NCBI GenBank assembly: GCA_024278035.1
Contig: JAJRUA010000060.1
Span: 1 to 13,563 of the forward strand
Direction of reading: 5' to 3'
Source of the DNA: Planctomycetota bacterium
GTDB lineage: Bacteria; Planctomycetota; Planctomycetia; Pirellulales; Lacipirellulaceae
Length of the DNA: 13,563 nucleotides
This document shows, one piece after another, positions 1 through 5,415 of this stretch. Positions within the stretch are counted from its first letter, which is position 1; every line of letters starts with the position of its first letter. The translations under genes were made by a program, and so were the position numbers. The notes below the pieces were generated by a model. It ran no database searches. It had not been told where the DNA came from and saw only the letters and a program-made list of their open reading frames with translations.

Positions 1-979
1 CGCAACGGCAGAAGCGCTAGCGGAACTGGACGTGTTAGCCGGCCTTGCGGAGCTGGCCCGTTCACGCAATTACTGTCGGCCCGAGGTGGTGGACGAGCCG
101 GTGCTAGAGATTGTCGAGGGCCGCCACCCGGTGCTGGATTTGACGGAGCCCGAGGGGACTTTCGTGCCGAACGGCGTCGTTTGCGAAGGGGGAAAAAGTG
201 ATTCCGCAATCCGTAATCCGCAATCCGCAATTTTGTTGATTACGGGTCCCAACATGGCGGGCAAAAGCACTTATATCCGCCAGACGGCGCTGCTGACGCT
301 GCTTGCCCAGATTGGTAGCTTTGTGCCGGCGCAACGGGCGAAGATCGGGGTGGCGGATCGCCTGTTTGCTCGTGTCGGGGCGAGCGACGATGTTTCTCGT
401 GGCCAGAGTACGTTTATGGTCGAAATGACGGAGACGGCTCGTATCCTCAACACGGCCACTGAGCGAAGCCTTGTGATTCTTGATGAAATTGGGCGAGGCA
501 CAAGCACCTACGATGGCCTCTCGATTGCCTGGGCGATTGTTGAGCACCTGCACGATGTGATCGGCTGTCGCACGCTGTTCGCAACGCACTACCACGAGCT
601 AACCGACTTGGAAGATCGCCTGCCGGGCGTTGGCAACCGAAGTGTCGCCGTGCGAGAGCATGAGGGGCGGGTCGTGTTCCTTCATCAAATTGTCGATGGC
701 CCGGCAGACAAGAGCTATGGCATCCATGTCGCTCAACTAGCGGGCGTGCCGCGTTCGGTGAACGATCGGGCGGCGGCGATTCTAGCGGACCTAGAAACCA
801 AAGACGAACGTAACAGCCCTACGGGGACTTCCTCCAGCGGAATGCAACTCACGCTCTTTGAAACGGCCGAGCATCCCCTGCTAGAGGAGCTGCGTAAGCT
901 GGATGTCGATCGCACCACGCCCCTGGAAGCGTTTGAACTTTTACAGCAATGGCGACAGCGCCTGTTGGCAGAGCGCTGA
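1..979 (+). CDS. mutS: DNA mismatch repair ATPase MutS, C-terminal part (5' truncated by window)
   Basis: Mismatch-recognition ATPase that binds mispaired DNA as a dimer and recruits MutL in the cytoplasm. The frame is open from base 2 at the left edge, so the N-terminal mismatch-binding and connector domains lie outside the window. Visible are the end of the lever/core region (GRHPVLD), the Walker A motif GPNMAGKST (245-271), the [11 protein letters not shown] signature, the Walker B/D-loop [13 protein letters not shown] (470-508), the FATHYHEL switch and a C-terminal segment with LTLFE and [12 protein letters not shown], which matches the normal MutS end. All ATPase motifs are intact. The odd point is a stretch reading [12 protein letters not shown] just before the ATPase beta-strand, encoded by tandem heptamers, where other MutS proteins have a short turn. 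The gene ends with TGA at 977-979, followed 21 bases later by a palindromic element. Family assignment is secure. Confidence 0.98.
   Translation, partial: ATAEALAELDVLAGLAELARSRNYCRPEVVDEPVLEIVEGRHPVLDLTEPEGTFVPNGVVCEGGKSDSAIRNPQSAILLITGPNMAGKSTYIRQTALLTLLAQIGSFVPAQRAKIGVADRLFARVGASDDVSRGQSTFMVEMTETARILNTATERSLVILDEIGRGTSTYDGLSIAWAIVEHLHDVIGCRTLFATHYHELTDLEDRLPGVGNRSVAVREHEGRVVFLHQIVDGPADKSYGIHVAQLAGVPRSVNDRAAAILADLETKDERNSPTGTSSSGMQLTLFETAEHPLLEELRKLDVDRTTPLEAFELLQQWRQRLLAER
204..231 (+). repeat. Four tandem CCG(C/T)AAT heptamers inside mutS
   Basis: Four consecutive 7-base units (CCGCAAT, CCGTAAT, CCGCAAT, CCGCAAT) are read in frame within mutS as [13 protein letters not shown] residues. 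The unit length is not a multiple of three, so the codons cycle through the repeat. It falls in the loop between the conserved FVPN segment and the LLITGPN strand, where MutS length normally varies. From memory, similar heptamer arrays and their NPQSAIRN-type translations recur in planctomycete genomes; this was not checked here. Confidence 0.8.
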
Positions 980-1000
980 CGTATTTTATTGTTAAAGCCG

Positions 1001-1048
1001 TTCCGTGCCAGGATGGCACGGCTATAGCCTCGCCATTCTGGCGAGGAG
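1001..1048. repeat. Palindromic double-hairpin element after mutS
   Basis: Two adjacent hairpins with 7-bp perfect arms: CCGTGCC/GGCACGG (1003-1009 with 1015-1021) and CCTCGCC/GGCGAGG (1028-1034 with 1040-1046). Each has a 5-base loop, and the self-complementary CTATAG joins them. The two halves are also imperfect inverted copies of each other. The layout matches the element at 2593-2642. It lies between the convergent mutS and redoxin genes, so it may also stop transcription from both sides, although no T-run follows. Confidence 0.75.
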
Positions 1049-1067
1049 CATTCAACGGGTTGTCCGT

Positions 1068-1565
1068 TCAACGGGCCGTCAATTCATCCAGTGTCTCACG
1101 CAATTCGCGTCGTGTGGACATCGAGTATTCAATATCGAACCAAGCGATCTTGCCCGAACGGTCGAGAACATAAACCCGCGGCATTCGCCCTTTGCCTATC
1201 GTTCGAGTTACATCGGCGGCATTCGCACGAAGTGCGGTAACGCCTTGTTGCGGCTGAGCGGCCGTTGAAAGGCTTACCGTAACGACGCGCACCCCACGGT
1301 CTGCATACGGGCCGGCGACTTCAGGCCCAAGGTCGGCGAGCAACGACTGCGCCATCCAATTGCTGTTCCCGTCGCTCGATGGATGGAGGACAACCACCGT
1401 GGCCCGTTCTCCTCGAAGATCGGCCAGGCCGATCGCTTGTCCGGTAGGGCTAAAGAGCGGAATCTCCGGCATCGGCGTCCCAACCGCCGCGAGGTTCATC
1501 GCCTCGTGCTCCGCCGAGAGGATGACGGCAGGAAGGGCGAACAAGAGAGCGATGAGCGTGGTCAT
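1068..1565 (-). CDS. Secreted redoxin-like (thioredoxin-fold) protein without cysteines
   Basis: A 165-residue protein with an N-terminal hydrophobic segment (MTTLIALLFALPAVILSA), likely a cleaved signal peptide with export to the periplasm. The rest follows the AhpC/TSA-redoxin fold: GTPMPEIPLFSPTGQAIGLADLRGERATVVVLHPS (first strand and helix), VRVVTVSLS, then MPRVYVLDRSGKIAWFDIEYS with the cis-Pro-like MPRVYV segment, and a C-terminal helix. There is no cysteine anywhere. Where TlpA-like proteins have CxxC, this reads HPSSDGNSNW, so a thiol-based redox role is unlikely; a binding or structural role is my inference. The ATG at 1565 has AAGGA about 10 bases upstream on the minus strand. It converges with mutS and is divergent from panB. 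The fold call is fairly sure, the function unknown. Confidence 0.8.
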   Translation of the reverse strand: MTTLIALLFALPAVILSAEHEAMNLAAVGTPMPEIPLFSPTGQAIGLADLRGERATVVVLHPSSDGNSNWMAQSLLADLGPEVAGPYADRGVRVVTVSLSTAAQPQQGVTALRANAADVTRTIGKGRMPRVYVLDRSGKIAWFDIEYSMSTRRELRETLDELTAR

Positions 1566-1643
1566 GCGAGGGGCGTCCTTACGCGGAAGCGGAAAAAGGG
1601 GGACGCCTGCCAGTTTGGCGGATAGCTGGTAAACTCGTCAATG

Positions 1644-1726
1644 GCGTTAGCCGCTGGCTCGCCTCCTTCGGCGGAGCGTTTGACGCCGGGGGTTGTTGAA
1701 TTGCCGACACCTTCGGGAGCTAACGC
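1644..1726. repeat. Short inverted repeat (GCGTTAGC/GCTAACGC) in the redoxin-panB gap
   Basis: GCGTTAGC at 1644-1651 and its exact complement GCTAACGC at 1719-1726 bracket a GC-rich segment that also holds CTCC-TTCGGC-GGAG. Copies of GGCTCGCC lie near both ends. It sits in the 224-base divergent gap between the redoxin gene and panB, which must also hold both promoters; I see no convincing -35/-10 pair there. It looks like a decayed intergenic repeat rather than a gene. Confidence 0.4.
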
Positions 1727-1789
1727 ACCCGGCTCGCCCTCAAAAAAATCATCGCCCGATAACTAGCGCCTAACAACTTCCGACTTTCC

Positions 1790-2578
1790 ATGCCTCAACT
1801 CACCGTTCCCCAATTCGCCGCGATGAAGTCCGCAGGGCACAAGCTCACGGTCCTCACCGCTTACGACTACACGATGGCCCAAATGGTCGATGCTTGCGGC
1901 GTCGAAGGCATTTTGGTGGGCGATAGCCTTTCGATGGTCGTTCAGGGGCACAGCAACACGCTCCCCGTGTCGCTGGATGAAATGATCTACCATGCGGAAA
2001 TGGTGGGCCGTGCCGTGAAGAACGCGCTGGTGATTGTTGATCTCCCTTTTCCGAGCTACCACTTGGGCGCAGCGAAGGCGATTGAGAACGCAGGGCGTAT
2101 TCTCAAAGAGACCCGTTGCCAAGCGGTGAAGCTCGAAGGGGGCGTGGACCAAGCCGACACGATCCGTGCGCTCACGGCGGCGGGCATCCCCGTGATGGCC
2201 CATGTGGGGCTTCGGCCTCAAAGCATTCATCAACTGGGCGGCTACCGTGTCCAACGGGACGAAAAGCAATTGCTTGCCGATGCGACGGCTGCCGAACAGG
2301 CGGGCGCGTTTGCCGTGGTGCTCGAATGTGTCCCCTCTGACATGGCAGCCAAGATCACGAAGAAGGTGGCCATCCCTACGATCGGCATCGGCGCGGGCCC
2401 CGACTGCGATGGCCAAGTGCTGGTGGTGAACGACGTGCTGGGCATTACGTCCGACTACGTCCCGCGCTTCGTCAAGGCGTATGCCAATCTGAACACGGAG
2501 ATCAGCCGTGCCGTGACCGGGTTCCGCGATGAAGTACGTGACGGTTCGTTTCCGGCGGCCGAGCATGGATACGAGTGA
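1790..2578 (+). CDS. panB: 3-methyl-2-oxobutanoate hydroxymethyltransferase (ketopantoate hydroxymethyltransferase)
   Basis: Cytoplasmic enzyme that transfers a hydroxymethyl group from 5,10-methylenetetrahydrofolate to 3-methyl-2-oxobutanoate to make ketopantoate, the first committed step to pantothenate and CoA. The 262-residue length is normal. Family motifs are in order: LTAYDYTMA (22-30), GDSLSMV with D45, DLPFPSY with D84, VKLEGG (113-118), MAHVGLRPQ (136-144), GGYRVQ, AFAVVLECVP with E179 as the likely general base, and IPTIGIGAG...DGQVLV. By alignment from memory, D45, D84 and E116 are the metal ligands. The start is ATG 1790; no clear Shine-Dalgarno is visible. It stands alone, without panC or panD in view, and a long palindrome begins 15 bases after the stop. 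It is not in an operon with the phosphopantetheinyl transferase, although their products act in the same CoA/carrier chemistry. Confidence 0.98.
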   Translation: MPQLTVPQFAAMKSAGHKLTVLTAYDYTMAQMVDACGVEGILVGDSLSMVVQGHSNTLPVSLDEMIYHAEMVGRAVKNALVIVDLPFPSYHLGAAKAIENAGRILKETRCQAVKLEGGVDQADTIRALTAAGIPVMAHVGLRPQSIHQLGGYRVQRDEKQLLADATAAEQAGAFAVVLECVPSDMAAKITKKVAIPTIGIGAGPDCDGQVLVVNDVLGITSDYVPRFVKAYANLNTEISRAVTGFRDEVRDGSFPAAEHGYE

Positions 2579-2592
2579 TGACGTTGACTCTA

Positions 2593-2642
2593 TTCCCCGC
2601 CAGGATGGCATGGCTATATAGCCACGCCATCCTGGCGGGGAA
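2593..2642. repeat. 50-bp near-perfect palindrome after panB
   Basis: Positions 2593-2617 are the reverse complement of 2618-2642 with a single mismatch (arm start TTCCCCGCCAGGATGGC). There is no loop; the centre is CTATATAG. The halves contain GCCAGGATGGC and GCCATCCTGGC, the same core as in the element at 1001-1048, with matching order and spacing. It may act as a transcription terminator for panB or form a cruciform, but no T-run follows, so a dispersed repeat (REP/MITE-like) is the better description. Confidence 0.9.
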
Positions 2643-2646
2643 CGTG

Positions 2647-2652
2647 TATACT
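2647..2652 (+). promoter_or_regulatory. Possible -10 box upstream of the coiled-coil membrane protein gene
   Basis: TATACT lies 80 bases before the ATG at 2733, directly after the panB palindrome. No good -35 is found about 17 bases upstream, because that position falls inside the palindrome. Weak evidence from sequence likeness only. Confidence 0.25.
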
Positions 2653-2732
2653 TAACCATTGGAACTACGTGCCCCCGGCGCGTAGACTTGGTTTAGACAA
2701 AGTCCCCTTTCCTACAACGGAGCCCCCCGCCG

Positions 2733-4409
2733 ATGGACGAAGTAATCGAACGGGTGGACCAAGCACGCCACCGACTAGCAATGCAACGATGGGTGCATCG
2801 TGCTGTGCGGTGTGTCTTTTGGGCGATGCTCGTAGCGCTGGTCGCAGTGGCGGTTCCTAAGCTCTTTGCGTTCCCCTCATTGCCCGAAGGGTGGAATTGG
2901 CAAACTTGGAACATGGCGTGGCTTGGTGGCGGTGTTGCTGTCGGGTTGCTTGCGGCGACGGTAGGGGGATTCCTTCGACCGGTCAGTCGTGAAGAAGCGG
3001 CCATTGAACTCGACAGCCGTTATGGCTTGCGCGAACGGGTTGCCAGCAGCCTGTTAATCGAAGAGCTTGAAGGCGCAAGCGAAGCGGGCGCTGCGCTGCA
3101 GCACGACGCACAAAGAATCGTCCAGAAGGTCGAAGTGGCTGAGCGGTTTGGTGTGGGGCTGGGGCGGCGAGCTTGGTTGCCATTGGTGCCGGCCCTCTTA
3201 GCGTTTTGTTTGATTGCGTTCGTCGGAAACCAAACGGCGCAAAGCTCGACCGACTCAAACGACGCAGTGGCTGAGAACAAGGAAGAAGTGAAGAAGGCGA
3301 TTGAGAAGGCACGAAAAAAATTGCAAGAACGCCAGAAGAAGGCGGCGGAGAAGGGCCTGGCGGACGCGTCCGGTTTGCTCAAAGAAATTGAAAAGGGAAC
3401 CAAAGACCTTGCCAAGCTCGCCAATTCGGACAAGACCAAGGCGATTGTCAAACTGAACGATCTTGCCAAGCGATTAGAAAAACGTCGTGCGAAGTTGGGC
3501 GGGGCCGACGCGCTACGCAAGCAACTCAACAACATGAAAGACCTGGGTGGTGGTCCAGCCAAGAAAGCGGCTGAGGCGATGAAACAGGGGGATTGGCAAA
3601 AGGCGATGGACGAGATGGCCAAAATGCAGCAGGACCTTGCCAGTGGCAAAGCCTCGCCTGAAATGCAAAAACAGCTAGCCGCCCAGCTTGGCAAGATGCA
3701 GCAAAAGCTTGCCCAAGCGGTTCAGCAACAAAAGCAGCAAAAGGAGGACCTCCAGAAACAGATCGCCGCTGCGCTGCGCAATGGGGATTTGGCCAAGGCG
3801 GGCCAATTGCAGCAGAAGCTTGACCAAATGCAACAGCAGGCTCCGCAAATGCAGCAACTTGCCAAGATGGCTCAGAAAATGGGCCAGGCTCAGCAGGCGC
3901 TCCAGCAGGGAGACGCCCAACAGGCAGCCGCTGCCATGCAGCAAATGCAGCAACAGCTAGCCGAAATGCAGCAGCAGGCCCAGGCGATGGAGATGCTCGA
4001 CGGGGCGATGACCGATATCGAAATGGCGAAGGCATCGTGCATGGGAATGCAGCCCATGCCGCCGGGCCAAATGGCTCGCATGATGAACGGCATGGGAGGG
4101 GGCGCCCAGGGTAAAAAGCCGGGAGGCATGGGCATGGGCGAAGGGCAAGGCAGAGGCCCCCGGCCCGACGAAAAGAATCCCACCAACTTCCGCAACACGA
4201 ATGTTAAGCAGAACGTCGGCCGAGGGGCCAGCACCTTCGGTGGCCTAGTCCGTGGCCCGAGCATCAAGGGGCAAGTCACCGAGAGCGTCAAACAAGAACT
4301 AACCACCACGAACGTCACCCCTGCCGACCCGCTCACCAGCGAGCGCCTCCCCAAGTCGCGCCGCGAACATGCCGAAGAGTATTTCCGAAAATTACGCGAC
4401 GAGCTTTGA
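2733..4409 (+). CDS. DUF4175-like membrane protein with long Gln/Met-rich coiled coil
   Basis: A 558-residue protein. Its N-terminus has hydrophobic helices near residues 27-47, 61-80 and 147-165. The stretch between the second and third (REEAAIELDSRYGLRERVASSLLIEE) is typical of DUF4175-type planctomycete proteins. Residues about 180-430 are a charged, then Gln/Met/Ala-rich helical region expected to form a coiled coil. It holds three copies of a unit of the form A-x(4)-GD-x(3)-A-x(3)-(L/M)-x(2)-MQQ-x-L, near 281, 346 and 389. A Gly/Met-rich flexible stretch follows (445-475), then a conserved-looking tail ending HAEEYFRKLRDEL. ACGGAG at 2717-2722 is a fair Shine-Dalgarno for ATG 2733. From memory, relatives often sit beside MoxR/DUF58/VWA genes; none are here. 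Function is unknown; a membrane-anchored structural or scaffold role is inference. Confidence 0.8.
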   Translation: MDEVIERVDQARHRLAMQRWVHRAVRCVFWAMLVALVAVAVPKLFAFPSLPEGWNWQTWNMAWLGGGVAVGLLAATVGGFLRPVSREEAAIELDSRYGLRERVASSLLIEELEGASEAGAALQHDAQRIVQKVEVAERFGVGLGRRAWLPLVPALLAFCLIAFVGNQTAQSSTDSNDAVAENKEEVKKAIEKARKKLQERQKKAAEKGLADASGLLKEIEKGTKDLAKLANSDKTKAIVKLNDLAKRLEKRRAKLGGADALRKQLNNMKDLGGGPAKKAAEAMKQGDWQKAMDEMAKMQQDLASGKASPEMQKQLAAQLGKMQQKLAQAVQQQKQQKEDLQKQIAAALRNGDLAKAGQLQQKLDQMQQQAPQMQQLAKMAQKMGQAQQALQQGDAQQAAAAMQQMQQQLAEMQQQAQAMEMLDGAMTDIEMAKASCMGMQPMPPGQMARMMNGMGGGAQGKKPGGMGMGEGQGRGPRPDEKNPTNFRNTNVKQNVGRGASTFGGLVRGPSIKGQVTESVKQELTTTNVTPADPLTSERLPKSRREHAEEYFRKLRDEL

Positions 4410-4428
4410 GCCGATAAGAAAAATGATT

Positions 4429-4511
4429 GTGGGAGGCGTCTCTGACGCCGATGACGTGTTGTGAGCGTTTTTATTAGGCAGCGTCGTATCGGCGTCAGAG
4501 ACGCCTCCTAC
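4429..4511. repeat. Inverted repeat with 24-bp arms between convergent genes
   Basis: The left arm 4429-4452 (starting GTGGGAGGCGTCTCTGACG) and right arm 4488-4511 are complementary at 23 of 24 positions, separated by a 35-base segment with TTTTTATTA. It fills the gap between the coiled-coil gene (stop at 4409) and the phosphopantetheinyl transferase (stop at 4515), so it is well placed as a two-way terminator. The GGAGGCGTCTCTGACGCCGA core resembles an intergenic element I recall as common in planctomycete genomes; copy number here cannot be checked. Confidence 0.85.
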
Positions 4512-4514
4512 AGA

Positions 4515-5231
4515 TTACAAATCGAGTGTTGAGATAACGGTCTTCACGGGTCGCCCTTGGGTGGCGATGGCGGCGGACCATTCTTGGCCTCCGCATGGGA
4601 AGCGTTGGTCGATGCGGGTGACCCAGCAGGAAGAGATACCCAGCGCGTTGGTTGGCAATTCGGTTGTTTCTCCACCGACGTTGCCGGCGGGCGTTCGTAA
4701 CTTGGGAAGCGCTTCGCCCACGCCCTTGCCCAAGAGTTTGAGCGAGGATTCTTTGGCGGTCCAGATGCGGAAGAACTCCGTAAGGTGATCGGCCTCGGTT
4801 GCTTCGTCGAGTCGCCGTTTTTCTTCCGGATGGAACCAGCGATTAGCAAAATCTTGGGCACGTGGCATCGGGCGGAGTCGCTCGAGATCAATCCCCACGG
4901 GCTCCATCGCCACGGCTAAGATCGCTTCATCAGCCGAATGGGCAAGATTAAAAAAGAGACCCGTTGCGGAAGTGAGCTCGGGCTTGCCCATCGGGCCGTA
5001 ACGGAAGAGCACCTCTGCCGGGGCCATGCCGGTGAGTTCACCGACAATTTGGCGTAAACCGCCCCGAGCGGCGATGAAGCGCCGAGCGAGTGGCTCCGTG
5101 ACGAACGCCTCAGCTCGCTGCTTTTCCTCTTGAGTCAACGACTGGACGAGTCGATCTGTGCCTGCCGAGGAGACGGAGAGCGACCATCGCCACAGGCTCA
5201 CTTCTCCCTTGATGGGCACCTTTTGGCTCAT
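4515..5231 (-). CDS. Sfp-type 4'-phosphopantetheinyl transferase
   Basis: Transfers the 4'-phosphopantetheine arm from CoA to the active serine of carrier domains in the cytoplasm. With the start at ATG 5231 the protein has 238 residues, the usual Sfp-type length. Visible motifs are RRFIAARGGLRQIVGELTG (50-68), FNLAHS (94-99, the FNxSHS-type motif), GIDLE (113-117, Mg-binding D115 and E117) and RIWTAKESSLKLLGKG (155-170, with E161), all intact. The frame stays open upstream to 5393, but those residues (Gly/Pro/Arg-rich) resemble nothing in the family and overlap the likely promoter, so I took the internal ATG. The gene is divergent from the acyl-AMP ligase/carrier fusion, whose carrier serine is its obvious candidate substrate. 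It could equally serve fatty-acid ACP or other carriers elsewhere. Confidence 0.93.
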   Translation of the reverse strand: MSQKVPIKGEVSLWRWSLSVSSAGTDRLVQSLTQEEKQRAEAFVTEPLARRFIAARGGLRQIVGELTGMAPAEVLFRYGPMGKPELTSATGLFFNLAHSADEAILAVAMEPVGIDLERLRPMPRAQDFANRWFHPEEKRRLDEATEADHLTEFFRIWTAKESSLKLLGKGVGEALPKLRTPAGNVGGETTELPTNALGISSCWVTRIDQRFPCGGQEWSAAIATQGRPVKTVISTLDL

Positions 5232-5322
5232 AAACGAAGGTCCTGATGCGATCTCTCCCCAACGGAGGGATGGGCGGAATGGGGCAGGTGGGCGGAAGTT
5301 GGTTCCGTTGGCCCCCTCCATC

Positions 5323-5333
5323 GTATAGAATAC
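5323..5333. promoter_or_regulatory. Symmetric AT-rich element, possible two-way -10 region
   Basis: GTATAGAATAC is symmetric (GTAT-AGA-ATAC) and reads TATAGAAT on the plus strand and TATTCTAT on the minus strand, each close to a -10 box. It lies inside the divergent gap of the transferase and acyl ligase genes, 92 bases from the former's ATG and 82 from the latter's. A matching -35 on either strand is weak. It could be the shared promoter core or an operator; this is inference. Confidence 0.35.
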
Positions 5334-5336
5334 GGG

Positions 5337-5353
5337 GCTCTCCGAAAGAGAGC
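5337..5353 (+). other. Small hairpin in the presumed leader of the acyl-AMP ligase gene
   Basis: GCTCTC-CGAAA-GAGAGC is a perfect 6-bp hairpin with a GNRA-like loop closing (CGAAA), starting just after the TATAGAAT element. A second short hairpin follows (CTGGG 5366-5370 with CCCAG 5378-5382), then CTTTCTTT. If transcription starts near 5335, both fall in the 5' leader. A regulatory role is speculative. Confidence 0.25.
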
Positions 5354-5415
5354 ACCGCCCTCCCCCTGGGCTACCTCCCCAGCTTTCTTTCACGCCTTAA
5401 GCCCTTGCGGTGCCG

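Noticed and set aside
204..231. CRISPR or satellite array
   Set aside because: Units are 7 bases without spacers and lie inside a coding frame.
1763..2659. 298-codon open frame on the minus strand opposite panB
   Set aside because: It is fully antisense to a clear panB, His/Arg-rich without family motifs, and its start lies in the palindrome; a mirror of GC-rich codon use.
3020..4354. Several minus-strand frames opposite the coiled-coil gene, rich in Leu, Ser or Cys
   Set aside because: Their composition is the direct mirror of Gln/Lys/Met codons on the plus strand; no start signal or motif.
5232..5393. N-terminal extension of the phosphopantetheinyl transferase
   Set aside because: Frame is open, but residues are unlike the family and it would cover the divergent promoter; ATG 5231 gives the normal length.
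5104..5400. Small frames in the transferase-ligase gap as separate genes
   Set aside because: No ribosome site, composition biased to Pro/Gly/Arg, and they overlap promoter-like sequence.
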